From: Citrobacter amalonaticus
GTDB lineage: Bacteria > Pseudomonadota > Gammaproteobacteria > Enterobacterales > Enterobacteriaceae
Length of the DNA stretch: 64,000 nucleotides
Reading direction: 5' to 3'
Assembly (NCBI RefSeq): GCF_002918555.1
Contig: NZ_PQMB01000006.1
Span: 62,001 to 126,000 of the forward strand
The translations under genes were made by a program, and so were the position numbers. This document shows positions 36,236 through 45,183 of the stretch, one piece after another. The notes below the pieces were generated by a model that saw only the letters and a list, made by a program, of their open reading frames with translations, made no database searches and was not told where the DNA came from. Position 1 is the stretch's first letter. The number at the start of each line of letters is the position of its first letter.

Positions 36236-37261
36236 TTACTGGGCGCGAGGTTGCGACGCAGGATTGTCGATATATAACGTCTGGCTTGGGAAGGCAAAAT
36301 CAGCGCCGTGTGCCTGTACGATATCAATAATCTTCAGATAGACCTCTTGCTGGACGGCGAGCCACTCTTCCCATACCGTGGTTCGGGTGAAGCAGTAGAC
36401 CATGATATTAAGCGACGAATCGCCAAAACCGTTGAAATAGACCAACAGCTTCTGCTGCTGATCTATCTTCTCATGGGTTTGTAGCATCTGGCGTACTGCA
36501 TCAACGACTGCGCCGATTTTACCGGCATCCTCATACCGTAACCCGATCACCGTATTAATACGGCGGTTACTCATTCTGCCGGGATTTTCCACGCTGATGG
36601 AGGAGAAGATTGAGTTCGGTACATATAAAGGGCGATGATCAAACGTGTTGATTTTGGTGATACGCCAGCCGATTTCGGTAACCGTACCTTCGATATTTCT
36701 GTCTGGCGAGCGGATCCAGTCGCCGATGCTAAAAGGTCGATCAAAGTAAAGCATGATCCCGGAGAAAAAATTGCTCAGGATATCTTTACCCGCCATACCC
36801 ACCGCAATACCGCCGATGCCGCCGAAGGTCAAAAGACCAGAGAGGCTCATCCCAAAATGTTCGCCATAGAGGAGGACAATGGCAATAATAATGGTGATCT
36901 TAATAATACGAGAGAGTATCCGGGCACTGGTCACGTCTCTGCCTTTCCCTATCTGCGTTTTTTCAAACTGGTTAATCAGCAAAAAGAGTTTCACCGTCAG
37001 AATAAGTGCAATCAGGGACGTGCAGGTAAAATCAATCACCCCGGATGTGATAAAGGTTATCTCATAACTGTCGATAAGGTTGTTCGCGATGCCGCCCGCA
37101 ACGCTAATCATAATGGCATAAATCAGAAATTGCGCGGCGTGAAATATAAAACCTTTCTTACTGGTACGGCGATACACAATGCCCATCAGGACTAACGTGA
37201 TGCCGCTGATTACAATGACGGCCAGATCAAACGCACTTTTGGTAAACAGTTCAGCGATCAT
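36236..37261 (-). CDS. ynaI: YnaI, MscS-family mechanosensitive channel
   Basis: 341-residue inner-membrane small-conductance channel protecting against hypo-osmotic shock. About five N-terminal spans end in the pore-lining segment with [19 protein letters not shown] and [17 protein letters not shown]. The MscS beta-domain follows ([24 protein letters not shown]). The ATG at 37261 gives [10 protein letters not shown] as in E. coli; the 12-codon upstream extension is unsupported. Same length class as E. coli YnaI (343). Confidence 0.95.
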   Translation of the reverse strand: MIAELFTKSAFDLAVIVISGITLVLMGIVYRRTSKKGFIFHAAQFLIYAIMISVAGGIANNLIDSYEITFITSGVIDFTCTSLIALILTVKLFLLINQFEKTQIGKGRDVTSARILSRIIKITIIIAIVLLYGEHFGMSLSGLLTFGGIGGIAVGMAGKDILSNFFSGIMLYFDRPFSIGDWIRSPDRNIEGTVTEIGWRITKINTFDHRPLYVPNSIFSSISVENPGRMSNRRINTVIGLRYEDAGKIGAVVDAVRQMLQTHEKIDQQQKLLVYFNGFGDSSLNIMVYCFTRTTVWEEWLAVQQEVYLKIIDIVQAHGADFAFPSQTLYIDNPASQPRAQ

Positions 37262-37495
37262 GTCTGTCTTCTGCTCCTCCTGATAGTCGGTTCCCACGGG
37301 ACAGCGATATTTTATGCAGATGAAATATTCAGTTCATTAATAAAAAGGAGCAAAGGATAGCAAAATTAGCTCTGGTTTGAGTCAGATGTATGTGATGTAG
37401 CCGCTATGCCGCAATTTCTGTAACAGACAGCGGCTTATTGTCATGATATTGTTATGGATAAGTAACGAGGCTTTCATCTGCGTAAGGACAATATC

Positions 37496-37756
37496 ATGAT
37501 CATGAGGAAGCTGAAGACGGCGAAGGGTAAGAAGTTTCTGCTGGGTCTGCTGACCGTATTTATCATTGCCGCATCGGTAGTGACGCGAGCCACGATTGGC
37601 GGCGTCATTGAGCAGTACAACATTCCACTGTCTGACTGGACGACATCGATGTATGTCATTCAGTCTTCGATGATTTTTGTTTACAGCCTGGTCTTTACTA
37701 TCCTGTTGGCGATTCCGCTGGGGATCTACTTTCTTGGTGGCGACGACAAGTCCTGA
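37496..37756 (+). CDS. ynaJ: YnaJ, small DUF2534 inner-membrane protein
   Basis: 86-residue protein with two membrane spans (FLLGLLTVFIIAASVVTRAT and MIFVYSLVFTILLAIPLGIY). Unknown function, conserved next to uspE in enterobacteria. It starts MIMRKLKTAKGKK at 37496 with AAGGACA upstream. Ends 5 bases before a strong terminator shared with uspE. Confidence 0.93.
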   Translation: MIMRKLKTAKGKKFLLGLLTVFIIAASVVTRATIGGVIEQYNIPLSDWTTSMYVIQSSMIFVYSLVFTILLAIPLGIYFLGGDDKS

Positions 37757-37761
37757 ATGAC

Positions 37762-37828
37762 AAAAACCCCGCTTTGTTATAACGCCGATCCTTAACCGAT
37801 CGGCATTACGAATTAGCGGGGCTTTTTA
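37762..37828. terminator. Bidirectional terminator between ynaJ and uspE
   Basis: Outer arms AAAAACCCCGCT / AGCGGGGCTTTTT enclose an inner GCCGATC / GATCGGC hairpin. The A-run and T-run on both sides allow termination in both directions. Confidence 0.9.
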
Positions 37829-37845
37829 GTCACTCTTGCACTCAG

Positions 37846-38796
37846 TTAATCGTCTTCGTCGTCGTCCAGTTCAACTGGCGTCTGATACTGATCGGGCTTA
37901 ATAACCAGCAGGTCACAGCGCAGATGGTCGACCACCTGCTCGGCAGTGTTGCCGAGGAACGCGGCGGAAAGTCCGGTACGGCCAACGGTACCAAGCACCA
38001 CGATACCCGCCTGCAGATGTTCTGCCAGATCCGGAATCACTTCTTCCGGCAGGCCTTTCTCTACGTGAGTCATTTTCTCATCGATGCTGAATTTCTGACG
38101 TAGCGCCTTCATCGCCAGCAGATGCTGACCGCGAATGGCGTCGTTATAGACGCTGGGGTCGAATTCCGGCAGCTCAATGGCAATGTTGATTGGGGTAACG
38201 GGGTAGGCGCCAACCAGATGGACTTCGGTATGGTTAACCTGCTCAGCCAGTTGCAGGGTCTCTTTGACTAGTTTTTCATTCAGCGCATTGTGGTACGGCT
38301 CTTCGCTGGCGAGATTAACCGCGACCAGCGCTTTGCCGCCTTCCGGCCACGGCTGGTCTTTCACCATCCACACCGGGCTTGGACATTTACGCAATAAATG
38401 CCAGTCTGTCGGGGTGAAAATCACTGCTTCCAGCCGATCGTGTTGATGCGTCATTTTCAGCACCAGATCGTGTCCACCGCTGATCACTTCCTGGATGATG
38501 GCTTCGAAGGGACGGTTGTGCCAGACCACTTTGATATCAACAGGCACGCCCGCCTGGATATAGTATTTCGCCTGCTCGCGTATCCATGCCGTCCGCTGAC
38601 TGATCACACCCTGGCGCATCGCCGTACGCTCGTCGGGTGACAGCAGGGTGGTCATTTCGTAGGAAAAGTCATAGATCGGCAAAAAGGCTTTAATCTTGCC
38701 ACCAATCCGTTGATGCAAATACACCGCACGCCGTAAAGCAGGTTGGTCGTCCTGGTTTGGATCGATAACCACCAGCATGTTTTGATACATAGCCAT
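37846..38796 (-). CDS. uspE: UspE, tandem universal stress protein
   Basis: 316-residue cytoplasmic protein made of two Usp domains (about 1-150 and 155-305). They share motifs such as [12 protein letters not shown] at the start and [25 protein letters not shown] near the end. An acidic tail ends DDDEDD. It is implicated in stationary-phase and DNA-damage resistance and cell aggregation in E. coli. The ATG at 38796 (MAMYQNML) has AGGAGACC upstream. Confidence 0.96.
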   Translation of the reverse strand: MAMYQNMLVVIDPNQDDQPALRRAVYLHQRIGGKIKAFLPIYDFSYEMTTLLSPDERTAMRQGVISQRTAWIREQAKYYIQAGVPVDIKVVWHNRPFEAIIQEVISGGHDLVLKMTHQHDRLEAVIFTPTDWHLLRKCPSPVWMVKDQPWPEGGKALVAVNLASEEPYHNALNEKLVKETLQLAEQVNHTEVHLVGAYPVTPINIAIELPEFDPSVYNDAIRGQHLLAMKALRQKFSIDEKMTHVEKGLPEEVIPDLAEHLQAGIVVLGTVGRTGLSAAFLGNTAEQVVDHLRCDLLVIKPDQYQTPVELDDDEDD

Positions 38797-39120
38797 ACAG
38801 GGTCTCCTTACAACTGTCACCGCAGTTTGTAATTAAAAGAGTAACCCATATACGGTGATTGAAACAGGGCAGAACCTCCTGCCAGATCAATAAATCAGGA
38901 AAATCTATGCTATTTGACGATATCCTGTTCAATCAATACAATTTTCTGCGGTACCTGTCTGTCATTGTCCCCGCTTTATGAGTGGCTTTGTTTCCCATGT
39001 CGAAGACGGGAGGACCGGGTATTGTGACGGTGAGTCCATATCTGCCCGTTATTGTTAACGTTGATTGTTTTGGCATCCGTCTGCTGATAGATTCATGCAC
39101 AAAAAGACAAGGAGTCAGAA
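38797..39120. other. Intergenic region between uspE and the YnfC-like gene
   Basis: 324 bases holding the divergent promoters. No gene is seen. A block at 38876-38932 (CCTGCCAGAT...GAAAATCT...TTTGACGATATCCTG) resembles a block after the YnfC-like gene (39887-39933). Those could be flanks of an insertion. Confidence 0.4.
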
Positions 39121-39840
39121 ATGAAAATTGGCTGGTCCGTTTTATTTTTCGTACCGTGGTTATCGGGATGTTCTGGCGGAAATGATTACTCTGAATCGAA
39201 TATGAAACTATTTGCTGCGCTTTATGACTTTGAGCCATTAAAAGGCGAGGTCCGGGAAGCGCATTTCTCCATCCGCGATGAAACAGGCGAAAGTTTCCAG
39301 GAGATAGTGATAAAACTCGATCCGCATGGCTGCCTGACCAGCATGGATGTGGAAGGCACTCCCGTTGGCGCAGTAAGTCTGAAGAGAGAAGGGAACAGGA
39401 TTGCGGGGACGGAAGATAACAAAAAGGTGACGTTTGAAACGGATAAAAACTGCATTATCCTGAATAAGAAAATGGATAACGGTGAGCTTGTCTCGTCGTT
39501 TTCCTATGATAAAAATAATACTGTCGTTTCTGTCATTAATGGAAAACCGCACAAGAGCTATCGTTATCGCTATCATCCTGACGGGAAAGAGATGGTCATT
39601 GACGTTATTGTCTCTGATGCCATTGTCGATAAAACGAAAATATCTTATTCCGATCCTGTCAATAAATATCTGGATTATTCAGCAAGATCAGATGGCCCTT
39701 TGTTGGGAGAAAGTGTGACAGAAATGTCGTGCAAGTATAAAAATAAGACGCCTGAGCGTTGTGATATTACGTACAAATTTCTTGATGAGGGTACCACAGC
39801 CACATTGCATATGGATATTCGTGCGACATTTTATGAGTAA
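39121..39840 (+). CDS. YnfC-family (UPF0257) outer-membrane-type lipoprotein
   Basis: 239-residue lipoprotein. The signal peptide MKIGWSVLFFVPWLSGC has lipobox LSGC (Cys17). Family landmarks shared with E. coli YnfC are DFEPLKG, SYSDPVNKYLDYSA and SCKYKNKTPERCDI followed by a DEG turn. YnfC function is unknown. In E. coli ynfC is not between uspE and fnr, so this is a relocated or additional paralogue; AT-richer codon use supports acquisition. AAGGAGTCAG lies before the ATG. Convergent with fnr. Confidence 0.82.
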   Translation: MKIGWSVLFFVPWLSGCSGGNDYSESNMKLFAALYDFEPLKGEVREAHFSIRDETGESFQEIVIKLDPHGCLTSMDVEGTPVGAVSLKREGNRIAGTEDNKKVTFETDKNCIILNKKMDNGELVSSFSYDKNNTVVSVINGKPHKSYRYRYHPDGKEMVIDVIVSDAIVDKTKISYSDPVNKYLDYSARSDGPLLGESVTEMSCKYKNKTPERCDITYKFLDEGTTATLHMDIRATFYE

Positions 39841-39956
39841 AATGTTCAACAACTGAAGCGGCGACGCTGAGGTTGATAAGGAATAGCCTTCTGCCATATC
39901 GAAAATCTGAAAATTTAACGATTTGACAGAAGGGTAACTGACTACTTGTGGAAAAA

Positions 39957-40709
39957 TTATGCAACGTTACGCGTGTGACCAGCAAGAATTGCCAGCGCGT
40001 CGCTGTTTTCGATGGTGATGTACTTACCTTTCACCGCCAGCATGCCGCTTTTCTGGAAACGACCCAGCAGTCGGCTGATGGTCTCAACCGTCAGGCCCAG
40101 GTAGTTGCCGATATCGCCACGGGTCATCGTCAGGCGAAATTCGCGTGGAGAAAAACCGCGCTGTGCAAAACGACGAGACAGGTTATAAATAAACGCCGCC
40201 AGCCGCTCTTCCGCGTTTTTCTTCGAAAGCAGCAGGATCATATCCTGGTCGCCTTTGATTTCACCGCTCATCAAACGCATCATCTGCTGACGCAGATTCG
40301 GCATCTTACCGGACAGGTCGTCCAGCGTTTCGAATGGGATCTCACAAACCATCGATGTTTCCAGCGCCTGCGCAAAGCTCGGGTGATGACCGCTCCCGAT
40401 GGCATCAAAACCCACCAGATCGCCCGCTAAATGGAAGCCGGTGATCTGCTCATCACCCTGTTCGGTAATGGTATAGCTCTTAATGGTACCGGAACGAATA
40501 GCATAAAGTGACTTCAGTTCATCGCCGGCTTTAAACAGTGTCTGGCCTTTCTGGATAGGCTTTTTACGCTCGATGATATTATCAAGCTGATCGAGTTCAT
40601 GCTCGTTAAGAGTGAACGGGATGCAAAGCTGGCTAATGCTGCAATCCTGGCAATGGATAGCACAACCGCCAGACTGAATGCGCCGTATAATTCGCTTTTC
40701 CGGGATCAT
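39957..40709 (-). CDS. fnr: FNR, oxygen-sensing global regulator
   Basis: 250-residue CRP/FNR protein switching metabolism to anaerobic mode. Cysteine ligands for the [4Fe-4S] cluster are visible in the N-terminal [14 protein letters not shown] segment (Cys20, 23, 29), with Cys122 later. The cyclic-nucleotide-like fold and the DNA-reading helix [12 protein letters not shown] follow. The ATG at 40709 ([11 protein letters not shown]) matches E. coli; an open extension upstream spans the promoter. The C-terminus GHTRNVA is conserved. Confidence 0.98.
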   Translation of the reverse strand: MIPEKRIIRRIQSGGCAIHCQDCSISQLCIPFTLNEHELDQLDNIIERKKPIQKGQTLFKAGDELKSLYAIRSGTIKSYTITEQGDEQITGFHLAGDLVGFDAIGSGHHPSFAQALETSMVCEIPFETLDDLSGKMPNLRQQMMRLMSGEIKGDQDMILLLSKKNAEERLAAFIYNLSRRFAQRGFSPREFRLTMTRGDIGNYLGLTVETISRLLGRFQKSGMLAVKGKYITIENSDALAILAGHTRNVA

Positions 40710-40728
40710 AGGTCTGCTCAAGCCGTAA

Positions 40729-40742
40729 TTGATATTTGTCAA
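40729..40742 (-). promoter_or_regulatory. FNR box in the fnr promoter (autoregulation)
   Basis: On the minus strand TTGACAAATATCAA matches TTGAT-N4-ATCAA with one difference. It sits 20 bases upstream of the fnr start, consistent with negative autoregulation. Confidence 0.75.
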
Positions 40743-40903
40743 TTTTAACATCTTTTTGGTGTGCACGTAAGTCTGAGCTAACCGCAATAGCGGATAATTC
40801 ACCCATCAGAGCGTGAAATATTTATATCTCTTTGAAAATAAGTGCTTTCTTTGCAGCCATTTTACATAAAAGTGTGAGCAGGAAAGCACAAATTGCCAGG
40901 TCA

Positions 40904-41419
40904 CTACAGCAGAAGATAGCCCTCGTGGCGTAAAAGCCACTCTTTTCGCTGCACACCGCCGGCGTAACCGGTCATTGTGCCGTTGCGTCCAATAACGCGA
41001 TGGCAGGGAACAACAATACTGATCGGGTTGGAGCCATTCGCTGCACCAACGGCGCGCGCCGCGCCGGGACGTCCCAGTTGTTCAGCCAGTTGACCATAAT
41101 GCATCACCTGACCACTAGGGATGGTGCGTAGCACCTGCCACACGTCGCGTTGAAACGGCGTGCCTGCGGTTGCTGTTGGCAGGGTATCAATGACGCTGAG
41201 ATTACCGGCGAAATAGTCATTTAGCTTATCGCACAGGCCGCCGGGATTCTTCGCCTTTACGCGTTCATATCCTTCGCGGCGGTAGTGAATATCCAGCAGT
41301 TCCGCCATGCGGTCACTGTGTTGCTCCCACTCAACGGCGCGCAGATGAAACTGTTCATCGCAAACTATCCATAGCGGCCCAAGAGGTGTCGCAATCTTAT
41401 CTTCAAGTAATCTCAGCAT
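40904..41419 (-). CDS. ogt: Ogt, O6-alkylguanine-DNA alkyltransferase
   Basis: 171-residue constitutive DNA repair suicide enzyme. The acceptor cysteine is Cys139 in [13 protein letters not shown], with the DNA-binding helix around [14 protein letters not shown] before it. Start at 41419 gives [17 protein letters not shown] as in E. coli, with AAGAG seven bases upstream. The ORF opens five codons earlier. Same direction as fnr and uspE. Confidence 0.96.
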   Translation of the reverse strand: MLRLLEDKIATPLGPLWIVCDEQFHLRAVEWEQHSDRMAELLDIHYRREGYERVKAKNPGGLCDKLNDYFAGNLSVIDTLPTATAGTPFQRDVWQVLRTIPSGQVMHYGQLAEQLGRPGAARAVGAANGSNPISIVVPCHRVIGRNGTMTGYAGGVQRKEWLLRHEGYLLL

Positions 41420-41423
41420 CCGT

Positions 41424-41520
41424 TCACTCTTCATTCAGGCGGGGATAAATTCCCGGACCAATCGGTAGACCGACAAGATACCACGCCACTAACATCAGCA
41501 GCCAGACGCCTGGAAAGATA
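41424..41520 (-). pseudogene. abgT: Remnant of abgT, C-terminal 31 codons
   Basis: The minus strand reads IFPGVWLLMLVAWYLVGLP followed by [12 protein letters not shown] and a TGA at 41424. This is nearly the C-terminus of E. coli AbgT, the p-aminobenzoyl-glutamate transporter. Upstream of about 41520 the similarity stops and becomes abgR sequence on the other strand. The rest of abgT and all of abgB and abgA are gone. Confidence 0.88.
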
Positions 41521-41523
41521 AGC

Positions 41524-41932
41524 AATACGTATTATCAGGTTTACCTTTAAGAAATGACTGGAAAAGCCCTTTGCGATATTTTGTCGTACCGGACATCCCG
41601 CTATTGGCGCTCGCTCTATTAATGAACCTCCGCAGCAGGGCAGTTATTATCAGCACCAGGAAGAACAGCTTAACGATCGCGCGCCAATACCGCCTGTCGG
41701 CGTGGTATGCGCAACCTTTTCGGCCTGCATCAGTCTGGTTGCAACGCGTGATTTTCTGAGCATTCTTCCTCAGAGAGCAGGGAGCGAGCCGCTGCTGGCG
41801 CATCATCTGGTGATGCTGCCGGTGAACGGGAGGTTACCGCAAGCAACCTGTTATCTTATTCAGCGCCATGAAAGTCGTCAGACGCCGTTGATGACACAAT
41901 TTCGCCGGGAATGTGGGCATATTCAATCCTGA
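41524..41932 (+). pseudogene. abgR: Remnant of abgR, LysR-type regulator, C-terminal half
   Basis: From 41524 the plus strand encodes NTYYQ. After a small frameshifting deletion it continues FTFKK, a stop, LEKPFAIFCRTGHPAIGARS, a shortened loop, GSYYQ, VGVVCATFSACISLVATRDF and RQTPLMTQFRRECGHIQS to the TGA at 41932. Block by block this is the second half of E. coli AbgR. An in-frame stop near 41554, an apparent eight-codon in-frame loss near 41622 and the missing helix-turn-helix show it is dead. Confidence 0.88.
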
Positions 41933-41939
41933 TGCAGAT

Positions 41940-42031
41940 AAAAAAATAGAGCCTGTCGACATCCGCCAGACCCTACAGTACACACAGCAGTATTCCATTA
42001 TTTATTCCCGGACTATATCCACGTTTCGGGT
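41940..42031 (-). ncRNA. mcaS: McaS (IsrA) small RNA
   Basis: The minus strand carries the 3' half of E. coli McaS almost exactly, through GTACTGTAG, TCTGGCGGATGTCGACAGGC and TCTATTTTTTT, with the terminator U-run at 41940-41946. The 5' part is diverged but keeps a CCCG...CGGG hairpin. McaS is an Hfq-binding sRNA that represses csgD and activates flhD and pgaA. TATAAA lies about six bases upstream of the proposed 5' end. In E. coli it lies between abgR and smrA, the same place as here. The exact 5' end is uncertain. Confidence 0.85.
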
Positions 42032-42075
42032 AACAAATTTATAACAAGAGAAGAGAATATATACCAGTTTTGCTG

Positions 42076-42091
42076 AGTGATTAATTTCACA
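42076..42091 (-). promoter_or_regulatory. CRP site upstream of mcaS
   Basis: On the minus strand TGTGAAATTAATCACT matches TGTGA-N6-TCACA at nine of ten arm positions. Its centre is about 52 bases before the proposed McaS 5' end. McaS is known to be CRP-activated in E. coli. Confidence 0.65.
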
Positions 42092-42280
42092 AAAAAATAA
42101 ATTAAATCAGAGTAGTTAACTGACAATTAAATACGATTTCACTCCAGTTAAAATAAATACAAACTATTTATTACATGAATGTGTATTGAGTAGCCATTAC
42201 TGGAAATAACTGTAAACCGTTGTCGGTGCCGGGGGGCGCGGTTATCATAGCTGCCGTCTTAACGCGCTGGAGGATGAATC

Positions 42281-42844
42281 ATGAATCTTGACGACAAATC
42301 GCTGTTTCTTGACGCCATGGAGGATGTTCAGCCCCTGAAGCGCAACGTTGATACACACTGGCAGCCGGTTCGCAATCCGCGGACGCAGCCGCGTATGGAT
42401 ACGCTCCAGCTTGATAACTTTCTTACGACCGGCTTCCTTGATGTTGTTCCCCTTGACCAGCCTCTGGAGTTTCGTCGGGAAGGGTTGCAGCAGGGCGTGC
42501 TCGACAAACTCCGCACGGGAAAATACAGCCAGCAGGCAAGCCTCAATCTTCTGCGTCAGCCGGTGGAGTCGTGTCGCAAAATGGTGTTCAGCTTCATTCT
42601 GCAGGCGCAGCAGGATGGCTTACGTAACGTACTTATTATTCATGGAAAAGGGCGGGAAGATAAGTCACATGCCAATGTGGTACGCAGCTATGTCGCACGC
42701 TGGCTGACCGAGTTTGACGATGTGCAGGCGTATTGTACGGCGCTACCGCATCACGGCGGCAGCGGGGCATGTTACGTTGCATTACGTAAAACGGCGCAGG
42801 CGAAGCTGGAAAACTGGGAGCGCCACGCCAAGCGCAGTCGTTAA
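42281..42844 (+). CDS. smrA: SmrA (YdaL), Smr-domain DNA endonuclease
   Basis: 187-residue protein with a C-terminal Smr domain. It has the LNLLRQPVESCRKMVFSFI helix, NVLIIHGKGR and the conserved ALPHHGGSGACYVAL loop. E. coli SmrA nicks DNA. GGAGGATGAATC precedes the ATG. Its last four bases overlap the pcaR end on the opposite strand, so the pca insertion is placed immediately after it. The 240 bases upstream of it beyond mcaS are AT-rich and otherwise featureless. Confidence 0.94.
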   Translation: MNLDDKSLFLDAMEDVQPLKRNVDTHWQPVRNPRTQPRMDTLQLDNFLTTGFLDVVPLDQPLEFRREGLQQGVLDKLRTGKYSQQASLNLLRQPVESCRKMVFSFILQAQQDGLRNVLIIHGKGREDKSHANVVRSYVARWLTEFDDVQAYCTALPHHGGSGACYVALRKTAQAKLENWERHAKRSR

Positions 42845-43647
42845 TGCAGGAGCAGCGATAATTCCTGCGCGGCTTTTTGCAGTTCGGGCAGGACACGAGT
42901 ACGCAGCTCTTCGGCAGAAACCTGCCCGGCGTGGACGCCAACGTTGAGTGCGGCCAGAACCTGTCCCTGCGCGTTGATCAGCGGTACGGCAAGGGATCGC
43001 AGCCCTATCTCCAGCTCCTGATCGTTAAGTGCATAGCCCTGCTGACGCACCTTTTTCAGTTCACTCCGCAGTGCTGACATCGAATCGACCGTCTGGGAAG
43101 TAAAACGAATCATCGTTATTCGACCCAGCAGGTCGTTCAGCTTTTCGTCGGAAAGATGACTCAACAATACCCGTCCCATTGAGGTCGCCCATGCGGGTAA
43201 GCGGCTACCGATATCCAGATCGATAGTCATAATGCGCGAGCTGGAGGCGCGGGCGATATAAAGAATGTCGTCGCCGTCGAGGGTGGCAATCGAACATGAT
43301 TCGTTCAGCATTTCGCTAAGGTGTTTGAGCACCGGCTGCGTGGCGCGCGCCAGCGGCGTAGAGGCCAGGTAAGCGTGACCGAGCGCCAGGATCCGTGGGC
43401 GAAGCTCAAAATTTTTCCCATCTTCGGCATAGACAAAACCCAGTTTGCCCAGCGTGTAGAGACAGCGTCTCACCGCCGCACGCGGAATACCGGTTTTCTG
43501 GCTAATCTGCGATATCGACATCACCCGGCGTGCAGGTGTAAACGCCTGTATCACCTCCAGCCCGCGCGCCAGCGAGGCCATATAATTCGGATCGCCCTTA
43601 AACGGATCGGCCTCGTTGTTGAGTCGATCATCAGGATGTTTTTCCAC
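42841..43647 (-). CDS. pcaR: PcaR, IclR-family regulator of the pca genes
   Basis: 268-residue IclR-type regulator. The winged helix-turn-helix (VMSISQISQKTGIPRAAVRR, about residues 38-60) precedes the effector domain (CSIATLDGDDILYIARA, MTIDLDIGSRLPAWATSMGRV). Resemblance to PcaR/PcaU is strong, and 3-oxoadipate is the expected co-effector. The GTG at 43647 is chosen because GAGGT lies eight bases upstream; a GTG at 43671 in the same frame lacks a site. Divergent from pcaI with two operator copies between them. Confidence 0.88.
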   Translation of the reverse strand: MEKHPDDRLNNEADPFKGDPNYMASLARGLEVIQAFTPARRVMSISQISQKTGIPRAAVRRCLYTLGKLGFVYAEDGKNFELRPRILALGHAYLASTPLARATQPVLKHLSEMLNESCSIATLDGDDILYIARASSSRIMTIDLDIGSRLPAWATSMGRVLLSHLSDEKLNDLLGRITMIRFTSQTVDSMSALRSELKKVRQQGYALNDQELEIGLRSLAVPLINAQGQVLAALNVGVHAGQVSAEELRTRVLPELQKAAQELSLLLH

Positions 43648-43702
43648 TGTTTTTACCTCGTTGTTCGTCACAGATCACATTCTGCACACAAATATAAACG
43701 AT

Positions 43703-43736
43703 GTTCGATAATCGCACCATATTTCGATTATCGCCC
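43703..43736. promoter_or_regulatory. Two tandem PcaR-type operators between pcaR and pcaI
   Basis: GTTCGATAATCGCAC at 43703-43717 equals the 15-bp PcaR site I recall from Pseudomonas putida. A near copy, TTTCGATTATCGCCC, starts 19 bases later (43722-43736), about two helical turns apart. Confidence 0.75.
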
Positions 43737-43817
43737 TTGATCGACTCCGTTATGTGGGTCACATTTTGTGCGAACAACGCATAAATGTGCGAAATACGCA
43801 TAATAAGGAGCAACCTG

Positions 43818-44507
43818 ATGATTGATAAAAGCGTCACTTCGCTGGAAGAGGCCATTACCGGGATCCCGGATGGCGCCACCATTATGATTGGAGGATTCGG
43901 GACGGCGGGACAGCCCACGTTTCTGATTGATGCGCTGATTGCTCAGGGCGCCCGCGACCTGACCATTATCAATAACAATGCCGGTAATGGCGAGGTCGGT
44001 CTGGCCGCATTGCTGAAGGCAAAACGGGTGCGCAAGATGATTTGTTCCTTCCCGCGTCAGGTGGATTCGCAGATTTTTGACGGGTTATACCGCCGTGGGG
44101 AAGTTGAGCTGGAACTGGTGCCGCAGGGGAACCTGGCGGCACGCATCCAGGCGGCGGGGGCCGGACTGGGGGCTATCTTTACGCCAACCGGTTTTGGTAC
44201 GCCGTTGGCCGAGGGAAAAGAGACCCGCCGTATCGATGGGCGTGACTACGTGCTCGAATACCCAATCCACGCTGATTATGCCCTGATTAAAGCGCATCAG
44301 GCGGATCGTTGGGGAAATCTGGTGTACCGCAAAGCGGCGCGTAACTTTGGTCCGATCATGGCCACAGCGGCGAAAACGACAATAGTGGAGGTCAGCCAGC
44401 GGGTCGCGCTGGGTGAACTGGATCCGGAACACATCATCACGCCAGGCATTTTCGTACAGCGTGTCTTTTCCCTTGAAAATCTGAATCGCACCGCCCTGAG
44501 CGCCTGA
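43818..44507 (+). CDS. pcaI: PcaI, 3-oxoadipate CoA-transferase subunit A
   Basis: 229-residue alpha subunit of the family I CoA-transferase that moves CoA from succinyl-CoA to 3-oxoadipate. The glycine loop MIGGFGTAGQP and the NNNAGNGEVGL region are typical. ATG 43818 follows AAGGAGCAACCTG; an open frame 33 bases upstream has no ribosome site. First gene of pcaIJFBDC, 10 bases before pcaJ. Confidence 0.94.
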   Translation: MIDKSVTSLEEAITGIPDGATIMIGGFGTAGQPTFLIDALIAQGARDLTIINNNAGNGEVGLAALLKAKRVRKMICSFPRQVDSQIFDGLYRRGEVELELVPQGNLAARIQAAGAGLGAIFTPTGFGTPLAEGKETRRIDGRDYVLEYPIHADYALIKAHQADRWGNLVYRKAARNFGPIMATAAKTTIVEVSQRVALGELDPEHIITPGIFVQRVFSLENLNRTALSA

Positions 44508-44517
44508 GGAAGCACTG

Positions 44518-45174
44518 ATGAAAAAATTATCGCGTGATGAAATGGCGCAACGTGTCGCCAGGGACATCCCGGAAGGGGCATATGTGAATCTGGGGATTGG
44601 TTTACCAACGCGTATAGCCAATTACCTCCCCGCAGATAAGGAGATCTTTCTGCACAGTGAAAACGGACTGCTGGGGATGGGGTCGAAGCCCGCTGAAGGC
44701 AAGGAAGATCCGGAGCTGATTAATGCCGGTAAAGAGTATGTCACGCTGTTGCAGGGGGGCTGCTTTTTTCATCACGGCGATTCCTTTGCCATGATGCGCG
44801 GCGGGCATCTGGATATCTGCGTGCTGGGTGCTTATCAGGTTTCCGCCTCCGGCGATCTGGCGAACTGGAGCACCGGCGCGGTGGATGCGATTCCGGCCGT
44901 GGGTGGGGCGATGGATCTGGCTATCGGCGCCCGCCAGGTCTTTGTGATGATGGATCACCTGACACGTGACGGACAGAGCAAGCTGGTGGAAAGCTGTAGC
45001 TATCCGTTGACCGGTGTGGGGTGCGTAAGCCGGATTTATACCGACCTGGCCGTTATTGACATTTTCAACGGCAGCCCGGTGGTTCGGGAAATCTTCAACG
45101 GTCTGTCATTCGAGGAGTTGCAGCGTTTAACGCCTGTCACACTTGGCTTTGAACAACTGGCGGAAAGCGCATAA
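44518..45174 (+). CDS. pcaJ: PcaJ, 3-oxoadipate CoA-transferase subunit B
   Basis: 218-residue beta subunit. The catalytic glutamate that forms the glutamyl-CoA intermediate is in LHSENGLLGMG (Glu48). Other family blocks are VNLGIGLPTRIANYLP and GGHLDICVLGAYQVSASGDL. GAGGAAGCACTG precedes the ATG. Heteromer with PcaI. Followed 9 bases later by pcaF. Confidence 0.94.
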   Translation: MKKLSRDEMAQRVARDIPEGAYVNLGIGLPTRIANYLPADKEIFLHSENGLLGMGSKPAEGKEDPELINAGKEYVTLLQGGCFFHHGDSFAMMRGGHLDICVLGAYQVSASGDLANWSTGAVDAIPAVGGAMDLAIGARQVFVMMDHLTRDGQSKLVESCSYPLTGVGCVSRIYTDLAVIDIFNGSPVVREIFNGLSFEELQRLTPVTLGFEQLAESA

Positions 45175-45183
45175 GGAACTAAG

